Origin: Carallia brachiata
Lineage: Eukaryota > Streptophyta > Magnoliopsida > Malpighiales > Rhizophoraceae
Reading direction: 5' to 3'
Assembly (NCBI GenBank): GCA_021464245.1
Contig: JADCRB010000067.1
Coordinates: forward strand, 496,001 to 560,000
DNA length: 64,000 bases
Part shown: positions 1 through 9,111 of the stretch, piece by piece
Layout of the letters: every line of letters starts with the position of its first letter
Position numbering within the stretch: the stretch's first letter is position 1
Translations under genes and position numbers: made by a program
The notes under the pieces: generated by a model
Seen by the model: only the letters and a program-made list of their open reading frames with translations
Told to the model about the DNA's origin: nothing
Databases searched by the model: none

Positions 1-362
1 AGGAATATCGCAAAGGAGAAAAGGAATATCGTCATATGTTAATCCATTTCAATTTTTTAGAAAATGGGAAAGCATGAACTTGAATAAAAAGTTTAGTATT
101 AGATTATTAGTGGACGATGTTGCAAAATGTGAAAATGACAATTATTTCACATCTCAATTATTTATCAATGATCTATGCAACTGGAAGTGGACAGCATCTA
201 ACATTTCATGTCAACTCTTTGCCCCACTATCAATTTGCTTAGATGCGGCTAACCATAATCAAATAAGTTGTTGTATCTATAACCACTTCATAAACCAGAA
301 AATGATTATTTTCCTTCAAAAAAAATAATGTAATTTTATTCTCAGAGTTTGATATTAAGGTA
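1..362. other. Non-coding flank upstream of the retrotransposon
   Basis: AT-rich sequence. An 84-codon open frame at 74-328 has no recognisable domain and no coding character. I see no gene. It ends where the first LTR begins. Confidence 0.6.
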
Positions 363-364
363 AT

Positions 365-1144
365 TGTAAACAAAAAAAAAAAAAAAAAAGAAAAATCAAT
401 TGCCGGCGTTGCCAATTTTGAATTGACAACGCCGGCCAAAGACAAATTTCAAAAAAAAAAAAATTCTTTTCCCATATGATGTTCATATGGGAAAGGAACC
501 CTATAAATAGGCCCCTACTCCTCAATTCAAAACATATTCAGCAAATCTTAAAAAGAAAAATTCAGAGAATTTGAAAAAAATTTTGAAAACTCTCAAGAAA
601 ATTTCTCCTTTTCTTACGTGCTTTTACTCTGCAGTATACTCTCCTAACTCCTTTTTGAGAGATATTTCAGGGGTAAGCCCAAAAAATTTGCTGTTTCCAT
701 TTCTAAAGTTATTTTTAATTTATATTCTCGGATCGCTCTAGATCTGAATTTATGAGAATATAGATCTAAAATATCAAATTACTACAAATCCGGCTGGGAT
801 TAAGCCTCATACGGCCCTCAGCAAAATCCAGGCAGCTCATCCGAGAACAAGTCCCTTCGACCCGGTGAAATTAAGTCAGATCGGCTCAGATCAGGTCTCT
901 GCGGTTCTTAACCGTAGTCAAAACGTCCAAATCAGATCCGTTTCAGTCTACCCAGTTCAAGAAAAAGCGTGGAATTATTTCTGTCAAGATCAAGCTCGTG
1001 CAGCCCTTGACGGAGTCAAAAAAGGAACACTAATCGGAGGATCTACGGAGATCGACCCCACGTAAATTTTCTTTTATTTTACAATTTTTATTTGTAATTT
1101 ATTTTTGTATTTTCGAGTTTAATTGTTTTAGACTCGAAATTTAC
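365..1144 (+). repeat. 5' LTR
   Basis: The stretch from about 720 to 1144 matches about 8660-9111 closely, including the shared phrases around 780-870 (8740-8830) and 940-1144 (8920-9111). It starts with TGTAAAC, aligned to TGTAAAT at 8291. The left (U3) part is barely similar to the 3' copy but has the same layout: a hairpin (arms 402-417 and 421-436, one mismatch), a perfect hairpin (469-479 and 483-493), then a TATA box. The right end is not flanked by a canonical CA, so the end is accurate only to a few bases. Confidence 0.8.
501..510 (+). promoter_or_regulatory. LTR TATA box, CTATAAATAG
   Basis: Consensus TATA box in the 5' LTR, eight bases after the second U3 hairpin. The 3' LTR has the matching CTATAAATT at about 8425-8434. 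This probably sets the retroelement transcript start about 30 bases downstream. Confidence 0.65.
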
Positions 1145-1156
1145 GCTTTAAATTTT

Positions 1157-1174
1157 TGGCACGCTCGGTGGGAC
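1157..1174 (+). other. Primer-binding-like site
   Basis: The sequence TGGCACGCTCGGTGGGAC begins about a dozen bases after the 5' LTR. Its position and TGG start fit a tRNA primer site for minus-strand synthesis, and related plant gypsy elements carry similar sequences. I did not assign the tRNA. The A-rich tract at 1200-1345 that follows is leader sequence. Confidence 0.55.
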
Positions 1175-1346
1175 ATCTTCACCTCCCATCTCTTGTTCCT
1201 TAAAAAAAAAAAAGAGGTAAAAGGGGAGCCGAGAGAAAAAAAAAGAAAAAAAAAAAAAAAAAAAAAAAAGTAAAAAAGTAAAAAAAAAGTAAAAAAAAGT
1301 AAAAAGTAAAAAGTAAAAAAAAGTAAAAAAAAAAAAAAAAATTTTA

Positions 1347-3069
1347 CAGGTGTTCAGCACATCAAATGGCACCAAAAGAGTACAGCTGCCACAAAAGAAG
1401 GCAACGGCTCCATTGCCTGCATCAACTACCCTACCTGGGTACGCAGGTCCAGAAACCCGGGGACGGACACAATTTCTTGCCGTCCAAACCCGACAAAATA
1501 TCGAAACGGAGAGTCCACAGCTCGCACAACAGGATCTCTCCCCTGACTCTCTTGCCGCATGGAGGAGTCGATCACCCACCCCGATCGAAGTCGGGGGCAA
1601 CACGACGAAGCCTGCTCAACAAAGAATCCAACCATTCACCACACAGAAGAATCAGAAGAGTTTCTCCCCCAGTCTTTCGGGCCTCATCTGTTGCCGTCAT
1701 GATGACCAACACAACCAGCACAGAGAAAGGATTTCAGAATTGGAGAACAAAATTTTGCAGCTGATCAGAGTCGTGGAGGAAAAAGATCAACAGATCGCCG
1801 CTCTCAAAGGAAAAGCCCCGATCCAAGTTGATCCCGAGATCCGCGAGGAGCAACCATATCCACCCGGTTTCACTCCAGAAGCCACACCAGCCGACGTCTT
1901 CCTGCAGAAAAGCGACCAGGTAGTTCTACACAGCTGCCACCCTCAAATTCTGTAGCTTCGCTATCTGTTCAACAATTGCAGGAAATGATAGCCAATACGA
2001 TCCGACTGCAACAAGCTACATCCTTCCAAGGATCACAGATGTACGTCAAACCGTACACCAGACGGATCGAAAGTCTCAACATGCCTTGGGCTACCAGCCG
2101 CCCAAATTTCAACAATTCGACGGACGAGGCGATCCCAAACAGCACATCGCCCACTTCGTTGAAACCTGCAACAACGCAGGGACTTAGGAGATCTCTTGGT
2201 GAAGCAGTTTGTTCGTTCACTCAGGGAGACCGCTTTCACCTGGTTCATAAATCTTGAACCAGAATCGATCGACAGTTGGGAACAGCTACAACGAGAGTTC
2301 CTCAACAGATTTTTCAGCACTCGAAGGACGGTAAGTATGATGGAGCTTACCAGCACCAAACAAAGAAAGGAGAGCCCGTTGTCGAATACATCAACAGATG
2401 GCGTGCCCTCAGCTTGGACTGCAAAGATCGCCTGACGGAGACTTCTGCCGTAGAGATGTGCATCCAGGGAATGCATTGGGAGCTGTTATACATCCTGCAG
2501 GGTGTCAAACCCCGAACTTCGAAGAACTGGCGACCCGCGCACATGATATGGAGATAAGCATCCAGACTTCCGGAGGCACGGTTCCCATCCAGTTGGACCA
2601 GCAAGGGGGCAGAAGGGAGATTAAGAAACCCAACAGCTCCGGAAAGGAAAGGAAGTGATGACTGTTGAAGCCGCACCAGTAAAAGTGGGCGCCAAAGCTA
2701 AGGTAAATCCTCCGACCCAAATAACTCAGCCAAAACAACAGGAAAGGCGGAAGGTGACATTGCGAGAGTTGGAGCAGAAGCAGTATCCATTCCCCGACTC
2801 AGACGTCCCCGACATTCTTGAACAACTCTTGGAGGCGAAGCTGATCGAACTCCCAGAGTGCAAGCGGCCGAATGAAAAGGATCGAGTCAGCGATCCGAGA
2901 TTCTGCAAATATCACCGGATAGTAAGTCATCCAACCGAGAAGTGTTTCGTCCTGAAGGAGCTAATCATGAAGCTCAAAAGCCAGAATAAAATCATTCTGG
3001 ACCAGGAAGGCATAACCTCGGCAAACCAACCACCATCACTTCAAAACCATCAGAAGAGTGACACACCGT
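1347..3069 (+). pseudogene. gag: Retrotransposon gag, broken
   Basis: Gag capsid-like protein of the retroelement. The most recognisable part is at about 2080-2560, where translated pieces in different frames show the plant gypsy gag pattern: a segment with TAFTWFINL, a tryptophan-rich linker WEQLQREF and an arginine-rich FFSTRRT segment. Open pieces at 1350-1955, 1976-2257, 2196-2435, 2276-2557, 2398-2658 and 2655-3071 change frame repeatedly, so several indels and stops separate them. The first piece has no ATG at the start of homology. No CCHC knuckle was found. The downstream piece at 3058-3309 is probably the linker to protease. Confidence 0.75.
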
Positions 3070-3235
3070 AAGGAGGAGCCGCTCGACAACAAAAAGTCGA
3101 CAACGGAGAAGGTATATGAAGCTCTCCAAACCCTTCTCGCTAACCCTCAGCTGTTTATAGCTTTGCAATCAACAGAAGTGTGGCAAAATCAAGTCAGCAA
3201 TACTCTCCAGACCTCAGCTGAATCACAGCCATCAA

Positions 3236-3878
3236 ATGATTCTAACTCAGCGGAGCAACAGACGGAAAAATCACGTCGGATGTTACTCTGCTATCTCATT
3301 TTCAGATGAGGATCTCCTGCTGGGGTCCAAACCCCACAATCGGCCGCTGTATGTATCAGGCTATGTGAGAGAACAGAAGGTCCGACGTATTCTGATCGAC
3401 GATGGTCGCAGTCAATATTATCCCAAAATCCACCATAAAGGAGCTCGGCATCGGCATTGATGAATTATCAGACAGCCGCTTGATGATTCATGGCTTTAAT
3501 CAAGGAGGACAGAAAGCAATTGGGATGATTCGCTTGGAGCTAACTATCGGTAATCTCACTTCTAGCACTCTATTTCACGTGATTGATGCACGTACCACAT
3601 ATAAGATGTTGCTAGGACGACCGTGGATTCATGGAAATGGAGTTGTGCTCTCAAGCCTGCATCAGTGCTTCAAGTACTACAATGGTGGCGTTCAAAAGGT
3701 CAATGCTGACTTAAAGCCGTTCGATGATGCTGAATCACATTTGGCGGATGCAGTCTTCTACACCGACACAGACAATCCGGAGATCATTCCATCAAAAGCT
3801 ACTTGGACTGGGGGCATCCACAAAAAGGGAAAAGCTGTCGAAGAACCTGCCAATGCCAACCCAGGCTCCAACAAATGA
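3236..3878 (+). pseudogene. Retrotransposon aspartic protease, frameshifted
   Basis: Retropepsin-type domain that would cleave the polyprotein. One frame (3236-3460) carries the segment ending RILIDDG, equivalent to the catalytic Asp-containing motif. The continuation VNIIPKSTIKELGI is in another frame (3402-3878), so an indel lies at about 3405-3415. Downstream, LLGRPWIH is the conserved hydrophobic-GRPW signature of gypsy proteases. The ORF ends at 3878, with further broken linker pieces up to 4615. Confidence 0.75.
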
Positions 3879-4614
3879 AAAGCTGCCACAGCCTGCTGAA
3901 CTTCGTCCGAAGGATGTTGCATCTTCAAGCTCCACTCCAGTCCTACGCTATGTGCCGAAGTCACGACGCTCAGAAGGTCAACCCCCTTTCTCTTATTGTA
4001 TTGATCTTAAACAGGAGCAAGGAATAGCCAACCCAAACAAAGGAGCTGCACAACCTGAAGGAGACTTACACTCTGCCGATACCAAAGATTGAGCCGGTTT
4101 TGTCTCAAAACCATTAAAAGGCTTCGTCAAACCACACACGGGGCAGTCGAAGGCGGCTCACTTCCAGAAAGAAGAACACATGAAGGATTTGATCCTAATG
4201 CATACAAGCTTTTGGCAAGGCGGGCTATGACTTCTCAAACCCGAGCACAATGGGTACGCTGCCGTCCACACATGGCGCCGCTTCTCAATTATCACAGTCC
4301 CGACCTGGCTTAGGCTATCAGGAGAAGTCACCTGTGCGGATCACGCTAAAGAGCCGAAGCCGAGCAGCTGATGCACGTGCCATCACCACCACCACCAAAC
4401 AAGACAGGCTTATCCAGTCAAACAAAGAAGGTGAAGTCAGAGGCTGCATTTCATGTCACAATTAGCGAGGAGGCTGAGTCCGACTCATCAGATGGTGAAG
4501 TGAAGGAGGCTCCCCCGGAACTTGAAGATGGTGGCCAAGCAACTGTTGATGAACTCAAGGAGGTCAATCTTGGCTCTCCGGAAGATCCTCGACCTACATT
4601 TGTAAGTGCTTTAC
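3879..4614 (+). other. Broken protease-RT linker of the retroelement
   Basis: Translated pieces at 3724-4092, 4089-4313, 4250-4465 and 4371-4730 are rich in Pro, Ser, Lys and Glu and have no recognisable domain. They fit the variable spacer before RT in gypsy pol. Several frame changes and stops are present. Confidence 0.5.
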
Positions 4615-5420
4615 TTACTGCAGAAGAAGAACAAGAATATGTTCAGGTATTAAGTCAATACAGGGACGTGTTCGCATGGAGTTACAAAGAAATGCCTGGA
4701 CTTGACCCAAAATTGCGGTGCATCGTCTAGCAGTAAAGAAGGGTGTTCGTTCTGTCAAGCAGCCACAACGACGGTTCCGCCCGGAACTCATTCCACAAAT
4801 CGAGGAGGAGGTGAACAAGCTGATCAATGCTGGCTTCATCCGAGAGGTCACCTACCCAACGTGGATTGCCAACATTGTCCCGGTAAGAAAGAAGAATGGA
4901 CAGTTGAGGGTATGTGTTGATTTTCGAGATCTTAACAAGGCCTGCCCGAAAGATGACTTTCCGTTGCCCATAACGGAGATCACAGTCGATGCAACAACGG
5001 GTCACGAAGCATTGTCCTTCATGGATGGTTCTTCAGGCTATAACCAAATCAGAATGGCACCAGAAGACGAGGAGTTGACAGCATTCCGCACCCCAAAAGA
5101 TATATACTGCTACAAAGTTATGCCGTTTGGATTAAAAATGCTGGCGCCACTTATCAACGTGCCATGCAAAAAATTTTTGATGACATGCTGCACAAGATTG
5201 TAGAATGTTATGCTGATGACTTAGTTGTAAAGACTAAGAAGCGCAAAGACCACGTCAAGGATCTCAAGACAGTGTTCGAAAGACTTCGGAGGCATCAGCT
5301 CAAAATGAACCCTCTCAAGTGCGCATTCGGTGTCACATCAGGAAAGTTTCTTGGGTTCATGGTGCGCCATCGTGGAATCGAAGTTGATCAGTCAAAGGTT
5401 GAGGCAATTCAAAAGATGCC
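4615..5420 (+). pseudogene. pol (RT): Retrotransposon reverse transcriptase, 3'-truncated
   Basis: RNA-dependent DNA polymerase of a Ty3/gypsy element. The pre-RT segment with YRDVFAWSYKEMPGL ends at a stop at 4728-4730. The main piece (4718-5203) has the fingers/palm signatures RKKNGQLRVCVDFRDLN and PFGLK. A frame change precedes the piece at 5164-5490, which carries the catalytic YADD at about 5209-5220 and the thumb signature KFLGFMV. Homology stops after the residues KMP at about 5420. The connection and RNase H domains that normally follow are absent, and the sequence jumps straight into integrase in another frame. Confidence 0.9.
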
Positions 5421-6231
5421 ATCCTGTACATCCTCGCAGCAACCGACTACTTCTCAAAATGGGCCGAAGCTATTCCACTTAGAGAGGTAAAGAATGAGCA
5501 TGTTGCCAATTTCATCCGGACTCAGCTGATCTATCGCTATGGAGTCCCTCGATTTATCATCACTGATAATGGTAACCAGTTCTACAACAGCTTGATTGAC
5601 AAACTCTGTAAGAAGTTCAAGTTCAAGCAGTACAAGTCATCCATGTACAATGCCCCAGCAAATGGCTTGGCTGAAGCATTCAACAAGACCTTATGCAACC
5701 TGTTGCGGAAGGTAGTCTCTAAATCCAAAAGAGATTGACATGACAGAATTCCGGAGGCATTATGGGCGTATCGTACAACTTACCGGACTCCAACACAGGC
5801 AACGCCATACTCACTTGTCTACGGTGTCGAAGCAATACTGCCGTTGGAAACACAGATTCCATCCCTGCGCATGACTGTTCTAGAAGGACTCACACAGGAG
5901 GAGAATGCTCGCCTACATCTGGATGAGTTAGAAGCTCTCGATGAAAGGAGGCTCGAAGCACAACAGCAACTTGAGTGCTACCAAACCCGACTCACCAACA
6001 CGTTCAACCGCAGGGTCCGCCCTCGATCTTTTCAAGTTGGAAACCTTGTTCTTGCAGTACGACGGCCCGTCAACATGAAGTATCGGCCTGGTGACAAGCT
6101 TACTTCCAAATGGGACGGGCCATATCTAGTGCAGGAGGCCTACACTCACAACGCTTACATGCTGTCAGACCAAGAAGGCGTCTGAATCGGCCCGATCAAT
6201 GGTAAATTTTTGAAACAGTATTATGTGTAAA
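5421..6231 (+). pseudogene. pol (IN): Retrotransposon integrase core and C-terminal domain
   Basis: DDE-type integrase. Homology begins within the catalytic core at ATDYFSKWAE (first Asp), continues through ITDNGNQF (second Asp) and reaches the Glu segment LAEAFNKTL. The N-terminal HHCC zinc-binding domain is missing. A TGA at about 5738 sits where a Trp is usual (KSKRD then HDR), consistent with TGG to TGA. The C-terminal part (5844-6185) has the chromodomain-free core of VGNLVLAVRRP and KWDGPYLV. A second stop at 6183-6185 interrupts the tail, which then continues in frame (IGPINGKFLKQYY) to about 6231. Confidence 0.88.
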
Positions 6232-6593
6232 TATGTTTTTTAAAAAAAATCAAAAAAAAGGAAAAAAAATCAAAAAACAAAAATAGAAAAAAAATCAAAA
6301 AAAATATTAAAAAAAAAGTTCGGAAGTCCCGATCTTAAAGTCCAAGCGAAAATCCAAACCCGAAAATTCAAGCCCAAACACTTGAGTCCAATTCAGAAAA
6401 CTCAAAACCCAACTTAAAAGCCCGAAAACTAAGTCCAGACTCAAAACCCAAACACTCAACCCAAATCCAAAAATCCAATTCCAAAACCCAAACACTCGAC
6501 CCAAATCCAATCCAAAACCCAAAACCCAAAAATTCCAAGTTCTAGACACAGTCCAGAACCCAAGTTCGAAATCCAATCCAACTCCTGACCCGC
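6232..6593. repeat. A-rich tract then degenerate CCCAAA-type repeats
   Basis: 6235-6318 is almost pure A with occasional TC. 6319-6590 is an irregular array of short words such as AACCCAAA, AACTC and TCCAAAACCC on the + strand. The long minus-strand open frame over it (Trp, Phe and Leu rich) is a by-product of this composition. It separates integrase from the homeobox sequence and may mark the boundary of the acquired segment. Confidence 0.65.
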
Positions 6594-6718
6594 ATGAGTA
6601 TAAACTGTGAACGACCCAAAAATATAAAAGCGACGGAGGATTTGAGTCTGAAACTCAGCATCAGTCTCAACCGATCTTCACCACATATCAAGACCTTTGC
6701 TCCTCTGCCACAAGAAAG

Positions 6719-7342
6719 ATGGAACCAGTTGCAGAACTTCAAGACAAGAGAGAAGAAAGGTCACCCCGCACAAGGTGGCAACCGACCATGGCACAACTGC
6801 AAATTTTGGAGGAAGTCTTCCACAACAATGGAGATATTATTCCTAATGCATCTCAAATTTACCAACTTTTCTCACGATTGCGCCCGCTCGGGGCAATCGA
6901 AGGAAAAAATGTGTTTTATTGGTTCCAGAATCGGAGAAGTAGGAAGAAACCAGCACTGAGAACTGCTTTTTCCAAAGAACAGTCTGTCGTTCCGATAATA
7001 GATCCCACCGGTACAGCTTCGCCCTCAAATGAAGCAGGTCTGAGTTCTTCCACTGCAATGGTCTCTCCACGGTATGTTCATCAAAGCCGTAGCCCATGGG
7101 AGCATGCATGCTGGTCCTGGTGGTCTTACGGAGTCAGCCAAGAGTTCATTCCTCCTAGGTACTTAAGTCTATGAGGAATTTTTCTAGCAGAAAGGAGTTA
7201 TGCAAGCAAAACTTTGCCTCTCTTTCCAGAATATTCCGGCAGCATCAACCAGCCGGAAAGCGACGTCGACGTTGACGTCAACATCATCGGCCCACCAGAC
7301 GAGGTCGAGCTTGACTTGGAGTTGCGTCTCGGGCCCCACTAG
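6719..7342 (+). CDS. WUSCHEL-related homeobox (WOX) sequence inside the retroelement
   Basis: A 151-codon ORF (6719-7174) starts with MEPVAELQDK. Residues about 17-79 form a WOX homeodomain: TRWQPTMAQLQILEE at helix 1, then NASQIYQLFSRLRPLG, then the WOX-specific turn EGKNVFYWFQN in helix 3. After a TGA at 7172-7174 the same frame continues open to TAG at 7340-7342 and encodes KTLPLFPEY, the WUS-box that defines the WUS clade, and LDLELRLGPH, an EAR-like repression motif at the C terminus as in WUS. WUS-clade proteins are nuclear transcription factors of stem-cell and organ-founder niches. The homeodomain is divergent (QNRRSRKK where QNHKARE is usual). The sequence lies on the sense strand between integrase and the polypurine tract. 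It may be a pseudogene because of the stop, or a CT-AG free intron 7072-7206 (GT-AG) may remove it. Which WOX gene it came from is unresolved. Confidence 0.85.
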
Positions 7343-7364
7343 GACGGCCGACAAGATAAGGTGC

Positions 7365-7452
7365 AACAACTTTGGCAGCACACGGTAACAACTTCTGCAG
7401 CACATGGCAACAACTTCTGCAACACACGGTAACGACTTTCGTGACACCCGTC
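7365..7452. repeat. Four 22-bp tandem repeats
   Basis: Units at 7365-7386, 7387-7408, 7409-7430 and 7431-7452 share the pattern AACAACTTCTGCARCACACGGT. The first three differ by only a few bases and the fourth is more diverged. They lie just downstream of the homeobox stop codon. Confidence 0.8.
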
Positions 7453-8275
7453 AGCCGCTGCATCTTTTGTCTCTTATGCAAGAAAGGGACGTGGATGACC
7501 CCACTCGATTCTGCGTACCTTCTTTTTAAATTTGCAAAAAAAAAAAAAGAAAAAAAAATCTTTATATATATCTTACATGCCCCGAGTTATAATACTCACC
7601 CCTCATCTCTTCTTTCTCAAAAGAAAATAGCTAGTCTCTACGCTTGTCTGAGAAAGTTCTTTGATCAAGAAGTTGGAGGCGCACGAGCTAAGAAAAGAAT
7701 GAGTAGTCTTCTTCGAGGGATCCCTAAAAGCCCTCGAAACTCAGTCTCCAATGTCATCGGTGTCATGGAGTTCCAACTACTCTCCTTAGTTCACATCTAC
7801 CACAGAGGGATGAGACGCTGCAATCATCCTAATCTTTCTTTGGATGCGGCAACGTACAGGGAAGTTCCAACTACTCTCCTTACGTCGGAGCAGACTTGGG
7901 AATCATCACTACAGTCAGTCTCTCTGTGTGTCGGTCTTGAAGTTCCGAGGTGCTGGGCCTTCCTCTTGGGGAGGTTCAAGTTCTTTGCCTACCGGATCAT
8001 CCTCACCAGAGTTTTGGAACTTCAAAGAACCTTTGTCAGCCTTTGCGAGCAATGGAAGCTCGAACTCACTTGGAGCCAATACTTCAATTTTTATATTGGC
8101 TGGGCTGCTAACTTTCTCAGGCTCTTATCTGTTTCCTGTTGAGATCCAACAAAAGCAGATCTAGTCGGAGATAGAAGGCTTCAACATTCAATGATCATCA
8201 AGACATCTCAAGTTTCAAACTGGACTTCAAGACTCGGTTCGGATCATTTTTGTAAAATTTTTCCTTACCAACTCT
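7453..8275 (+). other. Retroelement 3' region without recognised genes
   Basis: An open frame of 256 codons (7372-8142) crosses this region but shows no domain I recognise and includes the tandem repeats and an A-rich run. A 19-base word (GTTCCAACTACTCTCCTTA) occurs at about 7770 and again at about 7864. It could be the 3' untranslated region of the captured gene or the element's own 3' spacer. Confidence 0.5.
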
Positions 8276-8276
8276 T

Positions 8277-8288
8277 GAAGTGGGGGCA
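8277..8288 (+). other. Polypurine tract
   Basis: GAAGTGGGGGCA lies immediately upstream of the 3' LTR start. This is the expected place and composition for plus-strand priming, and AAGTGGGGGCA is common in plant gypsy elements. Confidence 0.75.
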
Positions 8289-8290
8289 TT

Positions 8291-9111
8291 TGTAAATAAG
8301 TAAATTTAAAAAAAAATTTAAATTAATGTGTTGGCAGCCGCCAACCTTGAAGTCAAGGTTGGCAGCTGCCAACCTCAACTAATTGCCACCAACCAAATGG
8401 TTGGTGGCAGGCAGGTGGGGGAGGCCTATAAATTGGCCTCCCCAAATTGAATTAAGAGGGTAGAACGAAGCGCAGAAAGAAGGAAGCGAAGAAAAAAAAA
8501 AAAAGAGCGCAGAGGGCAGGCGAAAAAAAAAAAGGCAAAGAAGAGAGAGATAGTAGAAAAAAAAATTTATTTTTACGTACTCTGTGATATATTTTTAACT
8601 CTTTTGGAAAAGATATCTCAAGTATAAAGTTCAAAAAAAAAATTGGTATTTCCGTTTCTAAAGTTATTTTAGATTTGTATTCTTCGATCATATCAGATCT
8701 GGATCTGTGAGAATATAGATCTGAAAAAAAAAATCAAAATATTACAAATCCGGTTGGGATTAAGCCTCATACGGCCCTCAGCAAAATCCAGACAGCTCAT
8801 CCGAGAACAAGTCCCCTTCGACCCTCTGTGAAATTAAGTCAGATCGGTTCAGATCAAATCTCTACGGTTTCTAAACGTAGCTCAAACGTCCAAATCAGAT
8901 CCAGTTTCAGTCTACCAAGTTCAAGAAAAAGCTGTGGAATTTATTTCTGTCAAGATCAAGCTCGTGCAGCCCTTAACGGAGTCAAAAAAGGAACACTAAT
9001 CGAAAGATCTACGGAGATCGACCCAACGTAAATTTTCTTTTATTTTATAATTTTTATTTGTAATTTTATTTTTATATTTTTGAGTTTAATTGTTTTAAAT
9101 TCGAAATTTAC
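8291..9111 (+). repeat. 3' LTR
   Basis: Matches the 5' LTR well over its right half (about 8640-9111) but poorly over U3. U3 contains a hairpin with 21-base arms (8330-8350 and 8353-8373, one mismatch), a perfect 12-bp hairpin (8384-8395 and 8398-8409) and then the TATA box CTATAAATT. The right end at about 9111 is followed by TTGTTACAGGTA. Confidence 0.8.

Larger units (their letters stand above)
363..9111 (+). mobile_element. Degraded Ty3/gypsy LTR retrotransposon carrying a homeobox gene
   Basis: Two copies of an LTR enclose, in order, a primer-binding-like site, gag, aspartic protease, reverse transcriptase and integrase. RT before integrase is the Ty3/gypsy order. A long tract between integrase and a polypurine tract just before the 3' LTR resembles the extended 3' region of Tat-lineage elements, so Tat-like is my inference. 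The coding region has many stops and frameshifts, RNase H is deleted, and the element cannot be autonomous. The tract between integrase and the 3' LTR contains a WUSCHEL-type homeobox sequence in the same orientation. A possible 5-bp target duplication, AGGTA, lies at 358-362 and about 9118-9122, but LTR edges are not resolved well enough to be sure. Confidence 0.9.

Noticed and set aside
1148..1603. Minus-strand 151-codon frame over the retroelement leader
   Set aside because: It reads the A-rich leader as poly-Phe/Leu on the reverse strand and is a composition artefact.
6307..6576. Minus-strand open frame rich in Trp, Phe, Leu and Gly
   Set aside because: It lies entirely on degenerate AACCCAAA-type repeats, and the composition alone explains the open frame.
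7159..7229. A 71-base intron (GT at 7159, AG at 7229) in the WOX sequence
   Set aside because: It leaves a frame that stops quickly and loses the WUS-box and EAR-like motif. The 7072-7206 alternative preserves both.
7372..8142. 256-codon open frame in the retroelement 3' region
   Set aside because: No recognisable domain. It runs across the 22-bp tandem array and an A-rich tract and overlaps the likely 3' untranslated region.
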